Shown here: in pieces, positions 8,290 to 16,532 of the stretch
Numbering within the stretch: position 1 is the stretch's first letter
How the letters are laid out: every line of letters begins with the position of its first letter
Source of the DNA: JAHEAO01 sp942492375
GTDB taxonomy: Bacteria > Pseudomonadota > Alphaproteobacteria > Rhodobacterales > Rhodobacteraceae
Direction: 5' to 3'
DNA: 64,000 nucleotides
NCBI GenBank assembly: GCA_942492375.1
Contig: CALOEL010000014.1
Span: 682,001 to 746,000 of the forward strand
Program-made: the position numbers and the translations under genes
Notes under the pieces: generated by a model
What the model saw: the letters and a program-made list of their open reading frames with translations, nothing else
What the model was told of the DNA's origin: nothing
Databases searched by the model: none

Positions 8290-9104
8290 GCCGCAAGTTC
8301 ACCTGGTTCAACGCGACCTCGCTGACGCTCGGCTTCGCCTTCCTCTACCTGCCGATGGTGCTTCTGATCACCTACAGCTTCAACGCGTCGAAGCTGGTGA
8401 CGGTCTGGGCCGGTTTCTCGACCCGCTGGTACGGAGAGTTGCTGCGCAACGATGCCTTCCTCGATGCGGCCTGGGTGACGCTGAAGGTGGCGGCGATGTC
8501 CTCGACGCTGGCGGCGATCCTTGGAACGATGGCGGCCTATGTGCTGGTCCGCACGGGCAGGTTCGCGGGCCGGACCTTGTTCTCGGGGATGATCTACGCG
8601 CCGCTTGTCATGCCAGAGGTCATCACCGGCCTGTCACTGTTGCTCCTGTTCATCTCGATCAACCTCGACCGCGGGATCTTCACTATCGTCCTCGCCCATA
8701 CGACCTTCGCGATGTGCTATGTCTCGGTCGTCGTCTCTTCGCGTCTTGCCACCTTCGACCGATCGCTGGAAGAAGCGGCGCTGGATCTTGGCTGTTCTCC
8801 GATGGACGCCTTCTTCTCCGTCACGCTGCCGATCATTGCGCCCGCGGTGATCTCGGGTTGGCTTCTCGCCTTTACCCTGTCGCTCGACGATCTCGTGATC
8901 GCCTCCTTCACCGCCGGTCCTTCGGCCACGACCCTGCCGATGAAGATCTTCAGTTCCGTGCGGCTTGGCGTCAGCCCGGAAATCAACGCTCTTTCGACGA
9001 TCATGATCGGTATCGTCACGGTCGGTGTGATTTCCGCGTCACTGATCAGCAAGCGGTCGATCAGCCAGCGACAGCGCGACGAGCAGGCGGCGATCAAGAC
9101 CTAG
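8286..9104 (+). CDS. potI: polyamine ABC transporter permease, PotC/PotI type
   Basis: This 272-aa second permease subunit is ATGA-coupled to potH. It has six predicted helices and the EAA loop LEEAALDLGCSPMDAFFSVT. The SLDDLVIASFTAGP segment is a family hallmark of PotC/PotI. The next gene, the FAD oxidase, begins directly after its TAG stop with no intervening base. Confidence 0.92.
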   Translation: MSRKFTWFNATSLTLGFAFLYLPMVLLITYSFNASKLVTVWAGFSTRWYGELLRNDAFLDAAWVTLKVAAMSSTLAAILGTMAAYVLVRTGRFAGRTLFSGMIYAPLVMPEVITGLSLLLLFISINLDRGIFTIVLAHTTFAMCYVSVVVSSRLATFDRSLEEAALDLGCSPMDAFFSVTLPIIAPAVISGWLLAFTLSLDDLVIASFTAGPSATTLPMKIFSSVRLGVSPEINALSTIMIGIVTVGVISASLISKRSISQRQRDEQAAIKT

Positions 9105-10442
9105 ATGACCGGCGATCTAGACCGTCTGTACGAGCGCGAGGCCTATGGCGAAGAGGCCGACCGCGGCAACTATTGGCGCACGACCACCGGCGCATCGCGC
9201 GACTGGCCCAGCCTGACGGGCACGGCCAAGGCCGAGATCGGCATCGTCGGTGCTGGCTTCACCGGCTTGTCGGCCGCGCTGCACCTGGCCAAGGCGGGTT
9301 GCGATGTGGCCGTGCTTGACGCCGAGGCGCCGGGCTGGGGCGCATCCGGCCGAAACGGAGGGTTCGTCTGCCTTGGTGGCGCGAAGGCCAGTGATGCGCA
9401 GATCCGGCGCCAATACGGCGCCGAGGCGCTGCGGGAGTTCAGGCTGGCGCAACGGAGCGCGATCGATACGGTGGCCGAACTTCTCGACGACCACGCCATC
9501 GAGGCCGACCGGCATTCGGATGGCGAAGTGGTGCTGGCGCATCGGGCAAGCGACGTCTCGGGACTCAGGCGCGAGGCGTCGGACCTTGCCGCGTTTCATG
9601 GCGTCGCGCCCCGGCTGATCGCGGGCGCAGATCTGGCTGCGGAAGGATTCGCTGGCAAGGGCTTCTACGGTGCGCTTCACTTGCCGATCGGCTTCGCGCT
9701 GAATCCGCGGAAATACGCGCTGGGACTGGCGCGGGCGGCGGAAGCGGCGGGGGCACGGCTGTTCGGCCGCTCGCCGGTGACCGCGATCCGCAACGAGGCG
9801 GGGGGTTACCGGCTGATCTCGCGGGAGGGAGATCTGTTCTGCAAGCAGCTCGTTCTGGCCACCAACGGCTATTCCAGCGACAACCTGCCCGACAGGTTTC
9901 GCGGCCGCTTCCTGCCGGTGCAATCCAGCATCCTGGTCACCCGGAAGCTGACACAGGATGAGCTGAGGATCGGCTGGAACAGTGGCCTGATGGCCTATGA
10001 TACCCGGAATCTGCTGCACTATTTCAGGCTTCTGCCGGAAGGACGGTTCCTGTTCGGGATGCGCGGCGGGATACGCGCGGATGCGGCGGCTCTGGAGCGG
10101 GTGCGCCGCGCGGTCCGGGCCGATTTCGACGCGATGTTCCCGATGTGGGCCGCGGTCGAGACACCGCATTTCTGGTCCGGGCTTGCCTGCCTGGCGCGCA
10201 ACCTGACGCCGTATCTCGGCCCGATCGAGGGTATGGACGGGGCTTATACCGCGATGGCCTTTCATGGCAACGGCGTCGCTATGGCGAGCCATTCCGGCAA
10301 GCTGCTGGCGGGGATGATCACCGGCGGCGGGTCGCGCGTGCCGAAGGTCATGCAAGGTCCGTTCCGCCGCTTCCCGCTGGGTCGCTGGCGGCGCGGGCTG
10401 CTGCATCCGGCCTATGGGTGGTACCGGCTGAAGGATCGGTGA
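9105..10442 (+). CDS. FAD-dependent amine oxidoreductase, PuuB/OrdL-like
   Basis: This 445-aa DAO-family flavoenzyme has the dinucleotide-binding motif IGIVGAGFTGLSAALHLA (about residues 45-62), the GWGASGRNGG motif and the C-terminal AFHGNGVAMA FAD-contact region. PuuB-type members oxidise gamma-glutamylputrescine; others act on free amines or N-methyl amino acids. It is the last gene of the potFGHI operon, so it likely oxidises an imported polyamine or derivative. No PuuA-type glutamylpolyamine synthetase is visible in the window, so the exact substrate is open. Confidence 0.85.
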   Translation: MTGDLDRLYEREAYGEEADRGNYWRTTTGASRDWPSLTGTAKAEIGIVGAGFTGLSAALHLAKAGCDVAVLDAEAPGWGASGRNGGFVCLGGAKASDAQIRRQYGAEALREFRLAQRSAIDTVAELLDDHAIEADRHSDGEVVLAHRASDVSGLRREASDLAAFHGVAPRLIAGADLAAEGFAGKGFYGALHLPIGFALNPRKYALGLARAAEAAGARLFGRSPVTAIRNEAGGYRLISREGDLFCKQLVLATNGYSSDNLPDRFRGRFLPVQSSILVTRKLTQDELRIGWNSGLMAYDTRNLLHYFRLLPEGRFLFGMRGGIRADAAALERVRRAVRADFDAMFPMWAAVETPHFWSGLACLARNLTPYLGPIEGMDGAYTAMAFHGNGVAMASHSGKLLAGMITGGGSRVPKVMQGPFRRFPLGRWRRGLLHPAYGWYRLKDR

Positions 10443-10551
10443 CATGCCAGCCTGCGGCGCAGAGGGTTCTGCGATCTGCCGAAATTGATCCCGATCAAGG
10501 CGCGGCGTCGTTTGATCCCGCATTCTGGCCCTGTTCAATGGGAGGAGCATG

Positions 10552-10806
10552 ATGTTCGGATTCGAAAGATTCGACCGCCACGCCGCGCTGGTGGACCGGA
10601 TGGCCGACACGCTCGGCGTTGATCTGGCGGAAGCTGTGCAGCGCGGCGACCTGCCGCCGGCTGACCTGCGCCGGACGGTCTACAACTGCCTTGCCTGTCG
10701 CGAGTCGGATGCCTGCGGGCACTGGCTGGACGAGAACAGGGCGGGCTCGGACGTCGCGCCGGATTACTGCCGGAATGGCGAGTTTTTCCGGGTCCTGCGC
10801 GGCTAA
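10552..10806 (+). CDS. DUF6455-like small protein
   Basis: This 84-aa soluble protein has a conserved-looking Cys/His pattern (NCLACRESDACGHWL, then PDYCRNGEFF) typical of the DUF6455 proteins common in Rhodobacteraceae. Function is unknown; the cysteines might bind metal. Two ATGs occur in tandem at 10549 and 10552. The strong GGAGG at 10541-10545 is spaced properly only for the second. It lies 109 bases after the amine oxidase and may be separate from that operon. Confidence 0.7.
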   Translation: MFGFERFDRHAALVDRMADTLGVDLAEAVQRGDLPPADLRRTVYNCLACRESDACGHWLDENRAGSDVAPDYCRNGEFFRVLRG

Positions 10807-11301
10807 GAACGGGGCAGAGGATCTGCCTGGGCAGGGCATGAAATCGGCCCTGACCTGATCGATGATCTTCATGGGATTCGATGCCCGGAATGAACGCCTC
10901 GATCCTCGGAGTATCGCATGACTCGGGCGTCCACATGTGGACATTTTTGAAAAGCGATTATTATCAACACGTTAGGGTGTTTTCGTTAGGGACTTGTTAA
11001 GAGTTCCGCTGTAGCGAGCGGAGGGGGTGGACACCAGATCTGGTCCTGCCGGCGGACGGTTCGGAGTGTCCGGGCAGGGCAATGAGGGGTGATATCACCC
11101 GCCCTGCGCTTTCTGCGCAGTTCCCAAGTTCCGACACAGTTTCTCCGCAATTCTGCCGGGTTGTGGTCATTACCTTGTCTACAACCTGAAGTTGATTACG
11201 GGATTTTCCGCAGAGCTTCGGGGGAACAGAGGGCCGGCTGCCGGACGGCAGACCTGGCGGCCGGCCCGAACGGAACGGACATGGGAAAAGGGAGACGGAC
11301 A
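10807..11301. other. gene-poor stretch with palindromes and structured sequence
   Basis: I see no convincing gene here. It contains a 14-bp palindrome GTCCACATGTGGAC at 10929-10942 and two CGTTAGGG direct repeats at 10970-10977 and 10984-10991. At 11074-11107 there is a hairpin (GCAGGGC arm, then GGGTGATATCACCC, then GCCCTGC). A branched GC structure lies at 11231-11267 (GGGCCGGC pairing with GCCGGCCC around an inner TGCCG stem). This could be a control region plus a structured RNA leader. Confidence 0.4.
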
Positions 11302-11454
11302 ATGCAACAAGATTTTTCGGCAAAGGCACGCAATGGCAGACTGACGGCTCTGGAAGCGATCCGGGGCGGGCGCGGACGTGACGGGGTGCTGCAACTTCAA
11401 AGCCGGGTCGCGGTGTTCCGGACCCAACGCGTCGGGATGCCAAACGCAAGCTGA
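11302..11454 (+). CDS. possible small ORF after structured leader
   Basis: This 50-aa reading frame starts with ATG preceded by GGGAGA at a suitable distance (11290-11295). It encodes a basic, soluble peptide (MQQDFSAKARNGRLTALEAI...). It ends 45 bases before a strong intrinsic terminator. I do not recognise it. It could be a real small protein, a leader peptide, or a chance frame inside a non-coding RNA. Confidence 0.35.
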   Translation: MQQDFSAKARNGRLTALEAIRGGRGRDGVLQLQSRVAVFRTQRVGMPNAS

Positions 11455-11499
11455 CAGCGTCGGGCAGGGGATGGCCTGACGACCACTCACGGACCCGGA

Positions 11500-11532
11500 A
11501 AGCCCCGGCGCAGGACATGCGCCGGGGCTTTG
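11500..11532 (+). terminator. strong intrinsic terminator
   Basis: A 13-bp perfect stem, AAAGCCCCGGCGC with GCGCCGGGGCTTT, encloses a 7-base loop and is followed by GGTTTT. It proves that something is transcribed rightward through 11300-11500 even though no recognised gene precedes it. Confidence 0.85.
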
Positions 11533-11701
11533 GTTTTCGGGGGTCCGTTGGTCCCTGAAGGGTGGGCGAGAAGCGCCTGCGTCACGCGGTGATGCGACAG
11601 GCGGAGATATCGGAAGCGCAGCGATCAGAAGAGTTAGAATTATCATGCTCGACCGAATTATGGTAAAAGGGGGGATTATCAACAAATACTGGGAGGTCGT
11701 T

Positions 11702-11968
11702 TTGAAAAATATTCTGCACGTCGCGCTAGTCAGCGTATTCACCATTTCGCTGCTTACATTCTCCGGCATTTCCGGGCCGGCATATGCATGCCCGGAAGGC
11801 TGTGAGCCACCGCCGGATCCCGAGCCGGAGCCGAAAGCGAAAGGAAATAACGGTTGGGGCAACGGCGACCAGAACGCCCCCGGCAAATCAGAGTTCCGGA
11901 ACGGCGCTGAGAACAATCCTGGCAATGGTGACCATACTGGTGATGCACCAGGCAAAAGTGGACACTGA
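11702..11968 (+). CDS. small secreted Gly/Asn/Pro-rich protein
   Basis: This 88-aa protein reads from a TTG at 11702 with GGGAGG about 6 bases ahead. An in-frame ATG at 11645 lacks a good site and would spoil the signal peptide. Residues 1-29 form a clear signal peptide ending GPAYA before CPEGC. The mature part is low-complexity, with a PPPDPEPEPKAKG linker and repeats of the type GNNGWGNGDQNAPG. Similar N-G-x-G-N-x-D-x-x-P-G-N strings occur in secreted calcium-binding RTX-type proteins. The role is unknown. A terminator follows at 12005. Confidence 0.6.
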   Translation: MKNILHVALVSVFTISLLTFSGISGPAYACPEGCEPPPDPEPEPKAKGNNGWGNGDQNAPGKSEFRNGAENNPGNGDHTGDAPGKSGH

Positions 11969-12004
11969 TCGAACCGGGCTGCTTATCGGCGCCCGCTGAA
12001 AACC

Positions 12005-12037
12005 AGGCCCCGACGACCTTCCGTTGCCGGGGCCTTT
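12005..12037 (+). terminator. intrinsic terminator of the small secreted protein gene
   Basis: AGGCCCCG (12005-12012) pairs with CGGGGCCT (12028-12035), followed by a short T run. It lies 37 bases past the stop of the secreted protein gene. Confidence 0.7.
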
Positions 12038-12245
12038 CTATGCTTCAACCAGTGACAAGATCGGCGACCCATCCGGGTCTGACCCCGTTGCCGCGGCGGG
12101 CGGTCAATCGGGTGCTGTTTTGGTGGGTGAACCGTCGCTGTCGCGAAGAGCTAGCCACCCTGCGCTTTCTGTCACACCTCCGTACTTTTTGTTGTTTTTC
12201 TGAAGCCGTAAGAAATATGGTCGGCCAGAATAGACGAGCGCTTAC

Positions 12246-12782
12246 ATGATAGCCAAGATGTGGATCGACAACGTTGTTCCCGACGACATTCTTCTGCGTC
12301 AGGGCAAATATGTGCAGACCTGCGCGCACCTCGAAAAGATGCTGTGGTATATACTTTTCGATGCCGAAGGCTACGACACGGCAAACGACCAGGATGTTCA
12401 TACTGCGCTTTCGCAGCGGAAGATAACGACCAAACTGATAAAGGGCCTTCGTGACGCCATTGAGGCGGGCAAAGTAGCCTTCCCAGATCGTGTAACCGCG
12501 ATACTGGACGAAGTTGATCGAGACATCGATAATCGCCATATGGCCGTACACGGCGCTTGGGAGATGGGTACTGATGGAACGCTGACTTGCGAGTATTTCA
12601 AGAACTTCGGGTCCAGCGGGAAGCCTAACTGGAAGATATATTCAGACCCAATCAGCGTCGAACAGATTGACGAAGCGCTTGCTTCGGCAAACCGTTTGCT
12701 GGGCGAAGCGATTGAGACATGGTCGGCTATTTGCGATCAACGAGACGCTTCACACGCAGCGACGCCGGGTCGCGAATCCTAG
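12246..12782 (+). CDS. unrecognised protein with HEPN-like RxxxxH motif
   Basis: This 178-aa soluble, helical protein has lower GC than its neighbours. Residues about 96-106 read DNRHMAVHGAW, which fits the R-x4-H motif of HEPN-type ribonucleases and the RNxxAH/RNRLVHG-like segments of related families. The rest is a helical bundle (HLEKMLWYILFDAEG early; LASANRLLGEAIETW late), as expected for HEPN. No nucleotidyltransferase partner or antitoxin is seen beside it; it stands alone between a terminator and rimO. Assignment is from motif shape only; it may instead be a DUF4145-like protein. Confidence 0.6.
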   Translation: MIAKMWIDNVVPDDILLRQGKYVQTCAHLEKMLWYILFDAEGYDTANDQDVHTALSQRKITTKLIKGLRDAIEAGKVAFPDRVTAILDEVDRDIDNRHMAVHGAWEMGTDGTLTCEYFKNFGSSGKPNWKIYSDPISVEQIDEALASANRLLGEAIETWSAICDQRDASHAATPGRES

Positions 12783-12830
12783 CGCTCATCAGGCTACGCA
12801 AACGACGGCTCTGTCCTGTTGAGCGGAAGT

Positions 12831-14192
12831 TTACTGCACCTTCCCCCACAAATCATACTCCCCCGCTTCATCGACCTCGACGGTCACGATATCGCCCGGA
12901 GCCAACCCCTCGGCCCCTTCATCAATAAACAGGTTCCCGTCGATCTCTGGCGCGTCCGCCTTGGTGCGACAGGTGGCCACGCCGTCCGCGTCGATCTCGT
13001 CGACGATCACCTCCAGCCGTGTGCCGACCTTCGCCGCCAGTTTCGCCTCGGAGATGGCTTGCGCCTTTTCCATGAAGCGGTTCCAGCGGTCCTGTTTGAC
13101 GTCCTCGGGGACGTGATCCGGCAGGGCGTTCGAGCGTGCGCCCTTGACGTTTTCGTATTGGAAGCAGCCGACGCGGTCGAGCTGGGCCTCGTCCATCCAG
13201 TCGAGGAGGGTCTGGAATTCGGCCTCGGTTTCGCCGGGATAGCCGACGATGAAGGTGGAGCGCAGGGTGATCTCGGGGCAGATGGCGCGCCAGGCGGCGA
13301 TCTCGTCCAGAGTGCGGGCGGCGGCGGCGGGGCGGGCCATGCGTTTCAGCGTGTCCGGGTGGGCGTGCTGGAACGGGATGTCGAGATAGGGCAGGATCAG
13401 GCCGTCCGCCATCAGCGGGATCAGGTCGCGGACATGCGGGTAGGGGTAGACGTAGTGCAGCCGGACCCATGCGCCGAGGCTGCCGAGGTCGCGGGCGAGC
13501 GGCAGGATCGGGGCCTTGTGCTCTCGGTCCTTCCAGTCGGTGCCGTAGGCGGAGGTGTCCTGGCTGATGACGAGCAGTTCCTTGACGCCGGCGGCGACAA
13601 GCTTCTCGGCTTCGCGCATCACGGCATGGGCGGGGCGGCTTGCCAAGCGGCCGCGCATGTCGGGGATGATGCAGAACTTGCACTTGTGGTTACAGCCCTC
13701 GGCGATCTTGAGATAGCTGTAATGGCGCGGGGTCAGGGTGACGTTCTGCGCGGGCAAGAGGTCGATGAACGGATCGGGCGAGGGCGGCACGGCGGCGTGG
13801 ACGGCATCCAGCACCTGTTCATACTGCTGCGGGCCGGTGACGGCGAGGATCCTGGGGTGATGTTCACGGATATAGTCGGGCTCGGCACCGAGGCAGCCGG
13901 TGACGATGACCTTGCCGTTCTCGGTCAGCGCCTCGCCGATGGCGTCGAGGGATTCCGCCTTGGCGGAGTCGAGGAAGCCGCAAGTGTTGACGATGACGGC
14001 CTCGGCCCCGGCATAGTCGGGCGAGATCGCGTAGCCCTCGGCGCGGAGGCGGGTCAGGATGCGTTCAGAGTCGACCAGCGCCTTGGGGCAGCCGAGCGAG
14101 ACCATGCCGATGGTGGGCTGGCCGTCGCGGCGGGTCTCGGGAATATGGGCGCGGGCGAGGTCGGGGCGCAGAAGTGGTGGATTTGCTGTCAT
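12831..14192 (-). CDS. rimO: ribosomal protein S12 methylthiotransferase
   Basis: This 453-aa radical-SAM enzyme adds a methylthio group to the conserved Asp of ribosomal protein S12. The N-terminal UPF0004 domain has cluster cysteines in SLGCPKALVDSE, VNTCGF and VTGCLG. The radical-SAM CxxxCxxC is in EGCNHKCKFCIIP. A C-terminal TRAM domain begins near EVIVDEIDADG. SLGCPKALVDSE separates RimO from MiaB. The frame extends to 14681, but the ATG at 14192 gives the family length and avoids running through the divergent AsmA gene. Confidence 0.95.
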   Translation of the reverse strand: MTANPPLLRPDLARAHIPETRRDGQPTIGMVSLGCPKALVDSERILTRLRAEGYAISPDYAGAEAVIVNTCGFLDSAKAESLDAIGEALTENGKVIVTGCLGAEPDYIREHHPRILAVTGPQQYEQVLDAVHAAVPPSPDPFIDLLPAQNVTLTPRHYSYLKIAEGCNHKCKFCIIPDMRGRLASRPAHAVMREAEKLVAAGVKELLVISQDTSAYGTDWKDREHKAPILPLARDLGSLGAWVRLHYVYPYPHVRDLIPLMADGLILPYLDIPFQHAHPDTLKRMARPAAAARTLDEIAAWRAICPEITLRSTFIVGYPGETEAEFQTLLDWMDEAQLDRVGCFQYENVKGARSNALPDHVPEDVKQDRWNRFMEKAQAISEAKLAAKVGTRLEVIVDEIDADGVATCRTKADAPEIDGNLFIDEGAEGLAPGDIVTVEVDEAGEYDLWGKVQ

Positions 14193-14277
14193 GAAGCACG
14201 ATATAGAGGAAGCGGGAGCGTTGCGAAAGATGGCCCGGAGAGGTCGCGCGCAAGGCATATGAGCAGGAGGTCCGGCA

Positions 14278-16329
14278 ATGGCGCGGCGTAAGGCGAAGAA
14301 GAAATTCCGTATTGTCCGGTTTCTGACGAAATTCGTGGTGGCGGTTCTGGTTCTGATCGGGATCGCGCTGGTCGGGCTGATGCTGCTGCCGGCCGAGAAG
14401 ATCGCGGGCCTGGCGGCGGCGCGGTTCGAGGCGGCGACGGGTCGGGCGATGGTGCTGGAGGGCGATGTGCGGCCGTCCTTGTATCCGTCTCTGGGGGTCA
14501 AGACGGGCCGGGTGAGCATTGCCAATGCCGACTGGTCGGATGGCCTGCCGCTTCTGGAGGCGGAGAGCCTGGCGGTGGGGGTGGATCTGTCGGCCTTGAT
14601 CGGCGGCGATATCCGGATCACGGAAGTGCAGGCGGTGTCGCCGGCGATCCTCTTGGAGATCGGGCCGGACGGGCGCGGCAACTGGGAATTCGGCGAGGCG
14701 AAGGCCGGGGGCGGTGGCGGTGGCGGTGGCGGCGGCGATGCGGGCGCTGTCCGGGCGTTCTCGCTGGACCGGGCCGAGGTCTCGCAGGGGCAGGTGAGCT
14801 TCGTCGATCACCGCAGCGGCGCGCGCTACGCGGTTTCGGACCTGGACGGCGTGGTGACGCTGCCGGATTTCGCCGGGGAGGCGAAGGTCGAGGCCACGGG
14901 ACAGATGAACGGGCAGGCGCTGGCGGTGGATGCGACGATCGCGGAATTCGCGGCGTTCCTGAGCGAGGGCGCGGTGCCGGTGGTGCTGGCGGCGGATATC
15001 GGCGGCGCGACACTGGGGTTCGATGGGCGCGCGGGGCTGGTGCCGCTGGCCGCGACCGGGACGGTGGATGCCGATCTGGGTGACATGGCCGGGCTTTTCG
15101 CGGCTTTGGGGCTGGCGAAGCCGGACCTGCCGGCGGGGCTGGGGCGCGAAAGCGCCGGGCTGACGGGCGAACTGACCTATGCCGAGGATCGGGTGTCGCT
15201 GCGGGGCGGCGCGATCGTGCTGGACCAGAACCGGCTGGTCGGCGCGGTCGATCTGGCGCTGGCGAGCAAGCCGAAGCTGGTGGCGAACCTGCAGACCGGA
15301 GCGCTGGACCTGTCGGCGCTGGGCGGCGGGTCGGACGATACGATCCGGAAATCCGGTGGCGGCGGCGCGGGAGGCGGCTCCGGCGGCAGCACTGGCGGCG
15401 GCTGGTCGAAGGCGCCGATCGACGCGAGCGCGCTCGGGCTGCTGGATGCGGAGGCGCAGATCGAGGCGGAGAGCGTGGCGCTTGGCCCGACGACGCTGGG
15501 CCGCACCAGCCTGGCGCTGCGGCTGCAGGACAGCCGCGCCGAGCTGGACATCCGGGAAGTGGAAGCCTTCGAGGGCGCGGTCAGCGGCACGGTGGTGGCG
15601 AATGGCCGCGGCGGCCTGTCGGTCGGCGCCGATCTGGCGGGGCGGGCGATCGCGTTGAAGCCGATGCTGTCGCAGCTTGCCGGGTTCGACCGGCTGATCG
15701 CGGCGGGGCAGATGACGATCGACGTCATCGGCGAAGGGCAATCGATGCATGCGATCATGAATTCGCTGAACGGCGAGGGCACCTTCCGGGTCGGGGCGGG
15801 CGAGTTGCTGGGGCTCGACCTTGTGGGGATGCTGCGCAACCTTGACACGTCGTTCGTGGGCGAAGGCTCGAAGACGATCTTCGACGAGATTACCGGGACG
15901 TTCCGGATCGTCGACGGAGTGCTGATCAACGACAACCTGTCGCTTAACAGCCCGCTGCTGAGCGCTTCCGGCAAGGGCGAGATCGGCCTTGGCGGGCAGA
16001 CGCTGGATTACCTGATCACCCCGCGTCTGCTGGCCGGAGAGGCCAAGGGGTTGAGCATTCCGCTGCGGATCAGCGGCAGTTGGGCCAGCCCGAAATTCCA
16101 GCTGGATATGGATGCGCTGGCCGGGGACAAGCTGGACGAGGTGAAGGACGAGATCGAGCAAAAGGCGCGCGCCGCGGTCGAGCAGAAGCTGGAGGAGGAG
16201 CTTGGGGTCGATCTGGGCGGCAACGACAAGACGGGCAAGAAGGCCCGCAGGAAGGCCCGCGAGGATGCCAAGAAGGCGCTGGAGGAGAAAGCCAGGGACG
16301 GCCTCTTGAACCTTCTGGGCGGGAACTAG
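14278..16329 (+). CDS. AsmA family protein
   Basis: This 683-aa envelope protein has a basic N-terminus, one membrane anchor (about residues 14-37) and a long periplasmic AsmA region. Typical segments are FEAATGRAMVLEGDV near residue 50 and the C-terminal SGKGEIGLGGQTLDY-like repeat. AsmA-like proteins are thought to take part in outer-membrane lipid transport or homeostasis. Two poly-glycine linkers (about residues 141-152 and 360-378) divide it. The C-terminus is highly charged (KKARRKAREDAKKALEEKA) and probably helical. It is divergent from rimO and apparently monocistronic. Confidence 0.88.
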   Translation: MARRKAKKKFRIVRFLTKFVVAVLVLIGIALVGLMLLPAEKIAGLAAARFEAATGRAMVLEGDVRPSLYPSLGVKTGRVSIANADWSDGLPLLEAESLAVGVDLSALIGGDIRITEVQAVSPAILLEIGPDGRGNWEFGEAKAGGGGGGGGGGDAGAVRAFSLDRAEVSQGQVSFVDHRSGARYAVSDLDGVVTLPDFAGEAKVEATGQMNGQALAVDATIAEFAAFLSEGAVPVVLAADIGGATLGFDGRAGLVPLAATGTVDADLGDMAGLFAALGLAKPDLPAGLGRESAGLTGELTYAEDRVSLRGGAIVLDQNRLVGAVDLALASKPKLVANLQTGALDLSALGGGSDDTIRKSGGGGAGGGSGGSTGGGWSKAPIDASALGLLDAEAQIEAESVALGPTTLGRTSLALRLQDSRAELDIREVEAFEGAVSGTVVANGRGGLSVGADLAGRAIALKPMLSQLAGFDRLIAAGQMTIDVIGEGQSMHAIMNSLNGEGTFRVGAGELLGLDLVGMLRNLDTSFVGEGSKTIFDEITGTFRIVDGVLINDNLSLNSPLLSASGKGEIGLGGQTLDYLITPRLLAGEAKGLSIPLRISGSWASPKFQLDMDALAGDKLDEVKDEIEQKARAAVEQKLEEELGVDLGGNDKTGKKARRKAREDAKKALEEKARDGLLNLLGGN

Positions 16330-16532
16330 CGGGTTTCGCTGGTTCTACCGCCATTCTGGCCTGTCATGTTGCCGCGTCGACAGATGCGGCCCCCGCGTTG
16401 GAAACGGTCAAATGCCCGAACATCGCCGAGCCGCAAGCCGAGCCTCGGTTCCGAAATTCGATCCTGTCGAGTGAGGCCGTGATCCGAGTCTTTCTTTCGA
16501 CGACGGTCAGGTCCTTGAACAGCGAAAGGCGG

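Noticed and set aside
9105..10442. Glycine oxidase or sarcosine oxidase assignment for the FAD enzyme
   Set aside because: The GASGRNGG pattern and potFGHI context fit PuuB/OrdL better.
11179..11955. 258-codon minus-strand frame
   Set aside because: It crosses a strong plus-strand terminator and the secreted-protein gene. It is Pro/Arg-rich with no start-site support.
12040..12249. 69-codon frame between terminator and HEPN-like gene
   Set aside because: No ribosome site and no family pattern. It was considered as a DUF1127 relative because of a REELATL-like string, but the rest does not fit.
14278..16329. Poly-glycine runs in the AsmA protein as possible repeat expansion artefacts
   Set aside because: The frame stays open on both sides and glycine linkers are common in this family, so it is treated as genuine.
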